In this document: piece after piece, positions 56,522 through 64,000 of the stretch
Layout of the letters: every line of letters starts with the position of its first letter
Position numbering within the stretch: the stretch's first letter is position 1
Origin: Chloroflexota bacterium
GTDB lineage: Bacteria > Chloroflexota > Anaerolineae > Aggregatilineales > Ch27
Direction: 5' to 3'
DNA length: 64,000 bases
NCBI GenBank assembly: GCA_019873685.1
Contig: JAIOAT010000015.1
Coordinates: forward strand, 1-64,000
The notes under the pieces: generated by a model
Seen by the model: only the letters and a program-made list of their open reading frames with translations
Databases searched by the model: none
What the model was told of the DNA's origin: nothing
Program-made: the position numbers and the translations under genes

Positions 56522-57634
56522 ATGACCGGAACGGTAACGACGATGGTCTTCAGGCGCGCGGCCACTATCCTTGAGCCAGGGCAGGTCTGGCAGGGTTATC
56601 AGATCCAGCGTCTGCTCGGCAGGGGCACCCTGACCGAAGTCTACCGGGCTTTTTCCCCGGCCCTGAACGCCGCTGTCGCCCTCAAGATTCTCACCTTCCG
56701 GCCTGCCGACGAGGAAAAGGCGGCTGCCCTGCAGCAGCGCTTCTTCCAGGCGCTACCGGCCTGCGCCGCCCTGGATCACCCCGGCATTGCCCGCGTCTAT
56801 GACTATGGCCAGGCGGAGCAACATTACTACATCGCCTCGCAGCTGATCGAGGGCAAGACGCTGCTTGACGTGCTTTCCGAACGACGCAGCGGCCTGCCAC
56901 AGGCGCGGGCGCTGACGATCTTCCGGCAGGTGGCCGATGCTGTCGCTTATGCCCACAGCCGGGGCGTGGCCCACCAGGACATCCGCCCTGGCAATATCCT
57001 GCTGGCCGGGCCGGAGACGCCGGTCGTAGTCGATTTTGGCCTGCTCCGCGTGGCCACCGGCGACGTCCAGACCACTGCCGAGTTCAGCCCGCGCGCCCCA
57101 CTGTACATGTCCCCGGAACAGGCCAGCGGGGCGGAGGTCACGCCGCAGGCCGACATTTACTCACTGGGCATCCTGCTCTACGAGATGCTGACCGGCGATG
57201 TCCCCTTCCGCGGCAGCACGCCAGTGCAAATCCTGCTCCAGCATCTGCAGCGCGACCCGCGCCCGCCCAGCGAACTGGTACCCGATCTCGATCCCCGTGT
57301 GGAGGCGGCCATCCTGCGCGCCATGGCCAAGAATCCGGCGGACCGTTTCAACTCACCGCTGGATATGGTGGCCGCCCTGGAGGAGCCGGCGCAACACCTG
57401 GACTATGAGACCATCACGCTGAGCAGGCAGGATATCCAGCAGGTGCGGGAGCACTTCCGCCAGGTCAAACCTGCCCCGCCCCCGCCCGCTCCCAGGCCGG
57501 AAAGCGTACCTGAAATGCCCCCGGCAGCCGGGGAACCGGGCAGGGCGCGCTGGTGGACATGGGTGTGGGTTGCTGTGGCGCTGCTGATCGTGCTGGCGCT
57601 GGGCGCACTGGTGATCAGCCAGATCGGGGGGTGA
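56522..57634 (+). CDS. Membrane Ser/Thr protein kinase, PknB-like
   Basis: 370 residues; the ATG at 56543 is an alternative start. Kinase domain about 26-290: Gly loop LLGRGTLTEVY, ATP-binding Lys55 (AVALKIL), catalytic loop HQDIRPGN (Asp153), DFG at 171-173, YMSPEQ and DIYSLGILLYEML. The HRD-x-K-x-x-N motif has Gln and Arg in place of Arg and Lys, so activity may be lower than usual. A Pro-rich stretch leads to one C-terminal helix (about 347-366) with almost nothing beyond, so there is no external sensor domain. Confidence 0.9.
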   Translation: MTGTVTTMVFRRAATILEPGQVWQGYQIQRLLGRGTLTEVYRAFSPALNAAVALKILTFRPADEEKAAALQQRFFQALPACAALDHPGIARVYDYGQAEQHYYIASQLIEGKTLLDVLSERRSGLPQARALTIFRQVADAVAYAHSRGVAHQDIRPGNILLAGPETPVVVDFGLLRVATGDVQTTAEFSPRAPLYMSPEQASGAEVTPQADIYSLGILLYEMLTGDVPFRGSTPVQILLQHLQRDPRPPSELVPDLDPRVEAAILRAMAKNPADRFNSPLDMVAALEEPAQHLDYETITLSRQDIQQVREHFRQVKPAPPPPAPRPESVPEMPPAAGEPGRARWWTWVWVAVALLIVLALGALVISQIGG

Positions 57635-57649
57635 CAGCTGGCGACACAC

Positions 57650-58090
57650 TCAGAAGGGCGGATCGCTGTCGAAGAATAGCGCCCACCACAGCCGCCAGTT
57701 TTCGACAATCGGCTCTTCCTGCGGGAACAGCGCCTCCGGCGGGAGGGGGGTGGGTGTAGCGGTGGGCAGCGGGTTGGACGCCGGGACGGGGATCACCAGC
57801 ACTTCATTCGGCTGCACCATCTTGCCTTCGGAACGCGCCCAGGAGACCACATACTCGTCGCTGCGGGCGTAATCGCGTTCCTGAATCAGGGCCGCTCGTT
57901 CCGCCTCCAGGGTAGCGATCTCCATCTCCAGCGCCTGGCGGTCACGCTGGATGCGTTGCCCGGCAGCGATACGGCTGCTGAAGTTGATCGCCAGCAACAG
58001 GCCAATCGCCAGGATGGAAGCAAAGAGAATTTGCATCCCGGAAAGCGGCTTGCTGGTGTTGCGGCTCTGATCGCGGGGAGATCGGCTCAT
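57650..58090 (-). CDS. DivIC/FtsB-like septum-formation protein
   Basis: 146 residues from the ATG at 58090. A short basic N-terminus, one helix (about 21-40), then a coiled coil (IQRDRQALEMEIATLEAERAA) and the typical ARSDEYVVSWARSEGKM with a Pro-rich tail. DivIC proteins scaffold the divisome with FtsL and FtsQ. A TATGAT box ends 6 bases before the ATG, so the transcript may be leaderless. It converges with the kinase gene. Confidence 0.82.
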   Translation of the reverse strand: MSRSPRDQSRNTSKPLSGMQILFASILAIGLLLAINFSSRIAAGQRIQRDRQALEMEIATLEAERAALIQERDYARSDEYVVSWARSEGKMVQPNEVLVIPVPASNPLPTATPTPLPPEALFPQEEPIVENWRLWWALFFDSDPPF

Positions 58091-58150
58091 GCCCTTATCA
58101 TAGCGGCAAGCGAGGGGTTCTGCCAGCGTTGTGCAGGCGGAGCCATCAAC

Positions 58151-58174
58151 AAAAACACCCGTCTGCAGACGGGT
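58151..58174 (-). terminator. Terminator of tRNA-Leu
   Basis: On the minus strand ACCCGTC-TGCA-GACGGGT forms a hairpin followed by G and five T. It lies 9 bases past the tRNA. Confidence 0.85.
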
Positions 58175-58182
58175 ATTCGCTG

Positions 58183-58266
58183 TGCCGAAGGTGGGATTCG
58201 AACCCACACTCCCTAATGGGAACTACGCCCTGAACGTAGCGCGTCTGCCAATTCCGCCACTTCGGC
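58183..58266 (-). tRNA. tRNA-Leu (CAG anticodon)
   Basis: 84 bases with acceptor GCCGAAG/CTTCGGC, a long variable arm (TTCCCATTAGGGAGT region) typical of tRNA-Leu, anticodon stem CTACG/CGTAG and loop TTCAGGG giving CAG. CCA is not encoded. Discriminator base A. Confidence 0.96.
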
Positions 58267-58278
58267 TTACTGACCAGG

Positions 58279-58307
58279 ATTCTAGACGCCGGGGCAGAGA
58301 ATGTCAA
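58279..58307 (-). promoter_or_regulatory. Promoter of tRNA-Leu
   Basis: On the minus strand a perfect TTGACA, 17 bases, then TAGAAT. The predicted start is about 6 bases before the tRNA 5' end. Confidence 0.9.
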
Positions 58308-58450
58308 GAGTTGTTTCGAGCCGGGTGCAGGCGAGAGCTGCGGGTCCGTACAGGGAAACCCGGAGGCTGGCTTCAGTCGCGGCGGCCATTGGCCGCTGGG
58401 CGCAGGCTGGCTATCATAACCCCGGCGCAGTGTCACGCGGAAGGTTGGAG

Positions 58451-59551
58451 ATGATGGTCGAAGTCGTGGGCAACCTGCACCTGCATACCGTGTACTCAGA
58501 CGGCGCACTGCCCCACGCGGCGGTCGCCGCTGCTGCGGCGCGGGCCGGGCTGGATTTCCTGGTGGTGACCGATCACAACGTCCGGGTACAGGGTCTGGAG
58601 GGCCTGTATCGGATACCGGACGGGCGGCAGGTGCTCCTGCTCAGCGGGGAAGAAGTGCACGATATGCTGCGCGAGCCGCAGCGCAACCACTTGCTGGTCT
58701 ATGGCGCCGGGCGGGAAATGGCGCCCGCCGCGCAGGGCCAGCCGCCCCAGCGCCTGCTGGACGCCATAGCCGGGGCCGGCGGGCTGTCCTTCCTGGCTCA
58801 TCCGGTAGAGGCTGCCGCCCCCTGGGCCGGGGAAGGCGAATTTGGCTGGGACGACCTGGACGTGACCGGCTTCACCGGGATCGAGCTGTGGAACACCATG
58901 TCCTCCGTCAAGATGATGCTGCCTGATCCGGTGCGCGGCGTCTTTGCCCTGTTCTTCCCGGATCTGGTGATGATCGGCCCGCCGCCGCAGACGCTCCGGC
59001 TGTGGGACGATCTCTTGCGGCAGGGACGGCACGTCGTAGCCATCGGCAACGCCGACGCGCATGGCGCGGTCTACCGCTTCGGCCCGCTGCGCAAAGTGAT
59101 CTACCCCTACGAGTTTCTGTTCCGCTGCGTCAACACCCATGTCCTGCTGGATGCGCCGCTTTCCGGCGATCCGGCGGTGGACGGCCCGGCGATCTATCGG
59201 GCGCTGGCACAGGGGCATGCTTTCGTGGGCTACGGCCTGCCCGGCAATCCGCGCGGCTTCCGCTTTGGAGCCTGGCTGGGGAATGCCGTCACCGCGATCA
59301 TGGGCGATTCGACGCCGCTGACAGGCGGACAGACGCTGCGCATTGCGGCGCCCGCCCCGGCCCGCCTGAAGCTAATGCATGACGGCGTCAGTGTCGCCGA
59401 AGCCTACGGTCAGGAGCTGATCTACCAGCCGACGCAACCCGGCGTCTACCGGGCAGAAACCTGGAAGCGCTACCGGGGGCGCGAGCGTGGCTGGATTTTC
59501 AGCAATCCGATCACGCTGACCGGCCCGGCGGAACGCATTGGAAATACGTAA
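58451..59551 (+). CDS. PHP-domain metal-dependent phosphoesterase
   Basis: 366 residues from the ATG at 58451 (AAGG 6 bases upstream; the longer frame upstream runs towards the tRNA-Leu promoter). PHP motifs: NLHLHTVYSDG, VVTDHN, LSGEEVHD, FLAHPVE and IGNADAHG, supplying the trinuclear metal ligands. PHP enzymes hydrolyse phosphate esters, often of nucleotides or sugars. The C-terminal 100 residues form a beta-rich domain (LKLMHDGVSVAEAYGQELIY). Substrate unknown. No linked gene. Confidence 0.87.
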   Translation: MMVEVVGNLHLHTVYSDGALPHAAVAAAAARAGLDFLVVTDHNVRVQGLEGLYRIPDGRQVLLLSGEEVHDMLREPQRNHLLVYGAGREMAPAAQGQPPQRLLDAIAGAGGLSFLAHPVEAAAPWAGEGEFGWDDLDVTGFTGIELWNTMSSVKMMLPDPVRGVFALFFPDLVMIGPPPQTLRLWDDLLRQGRHVVAIGNADAHGAVYRFGPLRKVIYPYEFLFRCVNTHVLLDAPLSGDPAVDGPAIYRALAQGHAFVGYGLPGNPRGFRFGAWLGNAVTAIMGDSTPLTGGQTLRIAAPAPARLKLMHDGVSVAEAYGQELIYQPTQPGVYRAETWKRYRGRERGWIFSNPITLTGPAERIGNT

Positions 59552-59589
59552 GAATCCCCCTGGCCCGTACGGGCCTGCCGCCTGACTCA

Positions 59590-59598
59590 TGGTATGAT
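59590..59598 (+). promoter_or_regulatory. Extended -10 promoter of the antiporter operon
   Basis: TG-G-TATGAT, predicted start near 59605. A 14-base palindrome GGCCCGTACGGGCC (59562-59575) just upstream may be the end hairpin of the PHP gene or an operator. Confidence 0.6.
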
Positions 59599-59685
59599 GA
59601 ACCGGAAGGTAGCGGCGGGCCGCTGGCCCGGTCCGTATGGTCGCCATTTGCGCGTGCCCCCTTGTTTCCCGGATGGAGAGTGCCT

Positions 59686-60930
59686 ATGTCGCCATTTCTG
59701 CAGCTTGCGCTGGCGCTGGTTGTGATCATCCTGGCGGCCAAGACTGGCGGCTATATCAGTTATCGGCTGGGGCAGCCTTCTGTGCTGGGCGGACTGGTGG
59801 CTGGTCTCCTGCTGGGGCCGTCCCTGCTGGATTTCTTCCACCTGCCCCTCTTCACGGCAGAAGCGCATGTTGGCGAAACCATCGCCGAACTGGCGGAACT
59901 GGGCGTGCTGCTGTTGATGTTCATCGCTGGTCTGGACCTGCGCCTGTCCGATCTGGTCAAGTCGGGCAAAGTTTCCGCGCTGGCGGGCACGCTGGGCGTG
60001 GTGACGCCGGTGTTGCTGGGAACACTGACCGGCTTGCTGTTCGATATGACGCTGGTGCCGTCAGTCTTTCTGGGGTTGATTCTGGCCGCGACCAGTGTGA
60101 GCATTTCCGCCCAGACGCTGATGGAACTGGGGGCGTTGCGCAGCCGGGTCGGCATCAGTATGCTTGGCGCAGCGGTATTCGACGACGTACTGGTCGTGCT
60201 GGGGCTATCGATCTTCCTGGCGCTGATCGGCGATACGGGCGCGGCAGGGCTAGGCGCGGTGGCACTCGTCCTGCTGCAGATGGTAGGCTACCTGGTGATT
60301 GCGACTGTTGTCGGTTTCTATCTGCTGCCCGATCGACTGGCCCGTCGCGTGGAGCGCCTGCCGGTCAGCCAGAGCCTGCTCTCTTTCGCTTTCGTGACCA
60401 TGCTGCTGTACGCCTGGGCAGCGGAAGCCCTGGGCGGCATGGCGGCCATCACCGGTGCATTCCTGGCCGGTTTGATCTTTGCCCGCAGCCCGCAGAAGGA
60501 ACGCATTGAGTCCGGCGTGATGGCGCTGGCTTACGGGTTGTTTGTCCCCATCTTCTTTGTCAATATCGGTCTGAGCGCCAACGCCCGCGAACTGGTCAGC
60601 GGCAACAGCATTGCGCTCATGCTGGCTATGACCACTGCCGCCATCCTCAGCAAGATCATCGGCGCGGGTCTTGGCGGGCGGCTGGGCGGGCTGACCGGCC
60701 GCGAGGCGCTCCAGCTGGGCGTCGGGATGATGTCGCGCGGCGAGGTGGGCCTGATTGTTGTCTCGGTGGGGGTAAGCAACGGTCTGGTGTCCACAAATGT
60801 TTTCGCGGCGGTCGTTGGTGTGGTGATCCTGACCACCCTGCTGACCCCGCCATTGTTGCGTTCGCTGTTTGCACGGAATAAACCAGGCGAAGTCGCTGCA
60901 CAAAAGGTAAGTCCAGGAGAAGCGTCATGA
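59686..60930 (+). CDS. CPA2-family cation/proton antiporter
   Basis: 414 residues from the ATG at 59686 (GGAG 7 bases upstream). About 12 helices. The double-aspartate motif of electrogenic exchangers is seen in AAVFDDVLVVLGLSI; GQPSVLGGLVAGLLLGPSLLDF and FIAGLDLRLSDL are typical of the family. It exchanges Na+ or K+ for protons. There is no C-terminal TrkA or universal-stress domain, the usual regulators, which may be supplied by the small protein whose gene overlaps its end. Confidence 0.92.
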   Translation: MSPFLQLALALVVIILAAKTGGYISYRLGQPSVLGGLVAGLLLGPSLLDFFHLPLFTAEAHVGETIAELAELGVLLLMFIAGLDLRLSDLVKSGKVSALAGTLGVVTPVLLGTLTGLLFDMTLVPSVFLGLILAATSVSISAQTLMELGALRSRVGISMLGAAVFDDVLVVLGLSIFLALIGDTGAAGLGAVALVLLQMVGYLVIATVVGFYLLPDRLARRVERLPVSQSLLSFAFVTMLLYAWAAEALGGMAAITGAFLAGLIFARSPQKERIESGVMALAYGLFVPIFFVNIGLSANARELVSGNSIALMLAMTTAAILSKIIGAGLGGRLGGLTGREALQLGVGMMSRGEVGLIVVSVGVSNGLVSTNVFAAVVGVVILTTLLTPPLLRSLFARNKPGEVAAQKVSPGEAS

Positions 60931-61322
60931 AACGGATGGTCCTCTTGATTCTGACTGACCCGGACCTGTGCATGGAAATCATGGAAGCCTGGGATAGGGC
61001 GGGCGCGCCGGGCATCACCATGCTGGAAAGCGCCGGCCTGAACACGCTTCGGGAGTCCATCGCTGGCCGCGACGACCTGCCGCTAATGCCCAGCCTGGCC
61101 GAATTGCTGCGCACGCAGGAGGTACATAACCGTACACTCTTCTCCGTAGTGGACGACGAGATCCAGGCGCAAAACCTGCTTCAGGCTACTGAACAGACCT
61201 TTGCCCGCTTTGAAGCGGAGAGGCAAAACGTCAGCGCGGTCATGTTCGTGCTTCCGGTGGAGACCAGCCACACCTTCGCCACATCACGGGCGAAGGCGCG
61301 GGTCAGACGCCTGAAACAATAG
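60927..61322 (+). CDS. Small PII-like protein coupled to the antiporter
   Basis: 131 residues. The start overlaps the antiporter stop (ATGA). The N-terminal pattern MVLLILTDPDLCMEIMEAW then GITMLESAGL, and a later block HNRTLFSVVDDEIQ with MFVLPVETS, suggest a ferredoxin-like fold as in PII and PII-like regulators of transporters (such as SbtB). I infer this from the strand-helix order and the tight coupling; no nucleotide-binding motif is proven. Function unknown. Confidence 0.7.
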   Translation: MKRMVLLILTDPDLCMEIMEAWDRAGAPGITMLESAGLNTLRESIAGRDDLPLMPSLAELLRTQEVHNRTLFSVVDDEIQAQNLLQATEQTFARFEAERQNVSAVMFVLPVETSHTFATSRAKARVRRLKQ

Positions 61323-61348
61323 CGCATAACCCGGCGCAGATTGTCCGG

Positions 61349-61441
61349 CCGGTCACTTTGAGCAGACGTGATAGTGCCGGGGGAGTCACGCTACAGCGTG
61401 ACGTCTTAGGCCGGGTGGTCAGGCTAACTATACCACCCCGG
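61349..61441 (+). promoter_or_regulatory. Three-hairpin region before the RibD_C gene
   Basis: Three consecutive inverted repeats: CCGG-t-CACT with AGTG-CCGG (61349-61380), GTCACGCT with AGCGTGAC (61385-61402), and CCGGGTGGT with ACCACCCCGG (61411-61441). The last ends 3 bases before the AGGAGG ribosome site. A possible promoter (TTAGGC, 17 bases, TATACC) overlaps the third. The region is either a structured leader RNA, a terminator plus operator, or both. Confidence 0.5.
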
Positions 61442-61457
61442 TACAGGAGGAAAGTGG

Positions 61458-62237
61458 ATGTCCAGACCACGCGTGGTGGTGCACAACATTGCGTCTGCAG
61501 ATGGCCGGCTGACGCTGGCCCCCGATGTGTTGCTGCTGGGCGGCGATGAACGCTGGCGGGCGGTGGATGACGGCAATTCCAGCGTCGGCGATTGGCTACG
61601 CGCCCATCATGCGCCGGAGGTCATGCTGGAAGGCAGCGGATCATTCGTGTTAGAGGGTGCGGAACCGGAGCCACTGCCGCCCTTCGACGGCGATCCGGCG
61701 CCCCTGTACGAAGATTACCTGCCGGGGGCGATTATCGGGCGGGCCGGACATCGCGGCTGGTTCTGCGCTGTGGATGGGCGCGGGCGGGTGCGCTGGGAGG
61801 TCAAAGACGGCGCAGCCTTTGGCCCGGCCTGGGTCGGCTGGTACGCCCTCAGCATCGTTCATCAGGCCACCCCGCCCGCCTATCTGGCTTACCTGCAGCG
61901 GGAGGAAATCCCCTACCTGGTGGCCGGGCCGGGGCCGCAGGTTGACCTGGCCACGGCGCTGGAAAAGCTCGGCGGGAAGCTGGGGGTGGCCTGCGTGCTC
62001 TCCACCGCCGGGGGAAGGCTCAACGGTGCGCTGCTCCGCGCCGGGCTGGTGGACGAGATCAACATCGAATTCTGCCCGGCGATCATCGGCGGGATCGGGA
62101 CGCCCGCCCTGTTTGACGCGCCGCCGCTGCAGGCAGGCGACTGGCCGACCCGGCTGCGTCTGCTCAGCGCTGAAGTGCGGGATGGCGGGCGAGTCTGGCT
62201 GCGCTACGCGGTGGAACAGGCTCCAGTCAGGGAGTGA
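61458..62237 (+). CDS. RibD_C / dihydrofolate-reductase-family reductase
   Basis: 259 residues, ATG with AGGAGG 7 bases upstream. The family includes the reductase domain of RibD, which reduces the ribosylamino-pyrimidine of riboflavin synthesis with NADPH. Seen: VVVHNIASADGRLTLAPD at the N-terminus and, after a longer middle, LSTAGGRLNGALLRAGLVDEI and EFCPAIIGGIGTPALFD. No deaminase domain is present. A stand-alone member may act on riboflavin, archaeal-type pterin or another carbonyl substrate. Confidence 0.87.
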   Translation: MSRPRVVVHNIASADGRLTLAPDVLLLGGDERWRAVDDGNSSVGDWLRAHHAPEVMLEGSGSFVLEGAEPEPLPPFDGDPAPLYEDYLPGAIIGRAGHRGWFCAVDGRGRVRWEVKDGAAFGPAWVGWYALSIVHQATPPAYLAYLQREEIPYLVAGPGPQVDLATALEKLGGKLGVACVLSTAGGRLNGALLRAGLVDEINIEFCPAIIGGIGTPALFDAPPLQAGDWPTRLRLLSAEVRDGGRVWLRYAVEQAPVRE

Positions 62238-62286
62238 TCGGTTTCAGCGCGGGCGTGTGCTAGGCGCGGGTGTCGTTTCGGCCAGC

Positions 62287-63030
<744 letters not shown>

Positions 63031-63080
63031 GAAACTTGACTCCCTGTGGCATCAGCGGGTAGCCTGACACCGCCGATGCT

Positions 63081-64000
63081 TCAATTCCCCTCAACAGGGG
63101 TGAGAATCGACTCAAGATAGTCCAGCGACACACGGCGGGCCGCCTGGACAGCGCGGCGCTTGCGCAGCATTCCGGGCAGCCCGACCAGCCCGGCTATTAT
63201 ACCACGCAGCCGGGCGCGGGCAGCGGCCCCCCGCCAGGCGCGCAGCGCCTCCCAGGCGATCCGCGCCTGCCGGCCGATCACCGCCCGCCAGTGACGGCGG
63301 AACAGATCGCCGGGGTAATCCTTGGCCAGGATGTAGAGGAAGTTGCGCCCATTGTAGTAGCTGGCGGTTACGTCTCCGCCGGTAGCAGCCAGATGGTGGT
63401 AGACAACCGCCTGTGGCACATAGATGCAGCGATAACCGGCCAGCTGCGCCCGCCAGGCAAAATCCACATCCTCCGCGCTGAAGAAGAAGTCGTCATCCAG
63501 CAGGCCAATAGTCTCCAACACCTGGCGGCGAATGGCCAGCGCCCCGCCGCACGCGCCAAAGACATACTCCTCCCGGTCGTACTGGCCCACGTCTTTCTGC
63601 CACACACCCCGGTTGCCGGGCAGGCCGTCCACGCGGTAGTAGTCCCCGGCGGTGTGGAAGGTGTCGCGCCGGTCAAAGAGCAACATCTTGCTGGCGGCAG
63701 TGCCGGCCTGCGGATGGCGGGCGAAGGCATCCACCAGGGCAGCGACCCAGGTCGGCGCGACTTCTGTGTCGTTGTTGAGCAGGATAATGATCTCCCCCCT
63801 GCTGGCGGCGATCCCCGCGTTGTTGCCGCCGGTGAAGCCGCGATTCTCCGGCAGGGCAACCAGCCGCACTTCCGGGTAACGCTCCCGGACCAGGGCCTGC
63901 GAGCCATCGGTGCTGGCGTTATCGGCGACGATGATCTCCAGACGCGGGTACGTCTGGGCGCGCAGGGCATCCAGGCAGGTGGGCAGATGGCGCGCGCCAT
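63081..64000 (-). CDS. Glycosyltransferase family 2, 5'-truncated by the window edge
   Basis: At least 306 residues; the start lies beyond 64000. Seen: DNASTDGSQALV, NRGFTGGNNAGI, LLNNDTEVAPTWV, GACGGALAIRRQVLE and FFFSAEDVDFAWRAQLAGY, the layout of rhamnosyltransferase WbbL-like GT2 enzymes. A C-terminal basic helical region follows. It makes surface polysaccharide linkages. Together with the gene below it, it begins a glycan cluster that continues past the window. Confidence 0.9.
   Translation of the reverse strand, partial: GARHLPTCLDALRAQTYPRLEIIVADNASTDGSQALVRERYPEVRLVALPENRGFTGGNNAGIAASRGEIIILLNNDTEVAPTWVAALVDAFARHPQAGTAASKMLLFDRRDTFHTAGDYYRVDGLPGNRGVWQKDVGQYDREEYVFGACGGALAIRRQVLETIGLLDDDFFFSAEDVDFAWRAQLAGYRCIYVPQAVVYHHLAATGGDVTASYYNGRNFLYILAKDYPGDLFRRHWRAVIGRQARIAWEALRAWRGAAARARLRGIIAGLVGLPGMLRKRRAVQAARRVSLDYLESILTPVEGN

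Overview
The window is about 64 kb of GC-rich chromosome from what looks like a Chloroflexota bacterium, probably near Anaerolineae. This assignment is inferred from protein content and was not confirmed by a search. The supporting signs are many small lipoproteins with Pro/Thr-rich linkers, DUF3105 and W-x-V-x-G Ig-like domains, an orphan ECF-type ATPase, and ribonuclease J. There are no obvious outer-membrane genes. About 60 protein genes, two tRNAs (Met-CAT and Leu-CAG), several rho-independent terminators and a set of recurring extended -10 promoters are visible. I see no insertion sequence, prophage, CRISPR array or rRNA.

Layout. 1-3.9 kb: end of a family-4 glycosyltransferase facing a nuoABCD operon. 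4-9 kb: uvrB with a LexA-like box, a dihydrouridine synthase, a small membrane protein and an erythromycin-esterase relative. 9-18.3 kb: two minus-strand units. The first is a sugar-type ABC transporter (binding protein and two permeases, no ATPase) ending in a MtaA/CmuA-like zinc methyltransferase. The second is a RACo-like corrinoid-protein reactivator, a homocysteine S-methyltransferase-like gene and pyruvate kinase. 20.9-26.8 kb: a FadR-type regulator, an alkyl-DHAP-synthase-like flavoprotein, a GlpD-like dehydrogenase with a C-terminal membrane helix, and an FGGY kinase. A 24-bp palindrome closely resembling the E. coli FadR operator sits at the predicted transcription start. 26.8-36 kb: secreted GH43-LamG protein, PepF, an MFS exporter and three lipoproteins.

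36-47 kb: a GltD-like Fe-S flavoprotein, a TauE/SafE permease, DUF3105, a ferredoxin, a ROK kinase with rsmG, RNase J, a lower-GC SWIM-domain gene, a sugar-nucleotide epimerase and a GGGAGRCC repeat patch. 47-54 kb: EcfA-like ATPase, exported and methyltransferase genes, a predicted seven-bladed FG-GAP propeller fused to a c-type cytochrome, and a pair of lipoprotein/secreted paralogues. 54-64 kb: plsY, an acyl-carrier-like protein without its serine, glycosyltransferases, a Ser/Thr kinase, a DivIC-like protein, a PHP phosphoesterase, a CPA2 antiporter overlapping a small PII-like gene, and a RibD_C reductase behind three hairpins.

The strongest candidates for something new are the FadR-controlled ether-lipid/glycerol-phosphate operon, the FG-GAP-cytochrome fusion, the antiporter with its small partner, and the serine-less acyl carrier protein.
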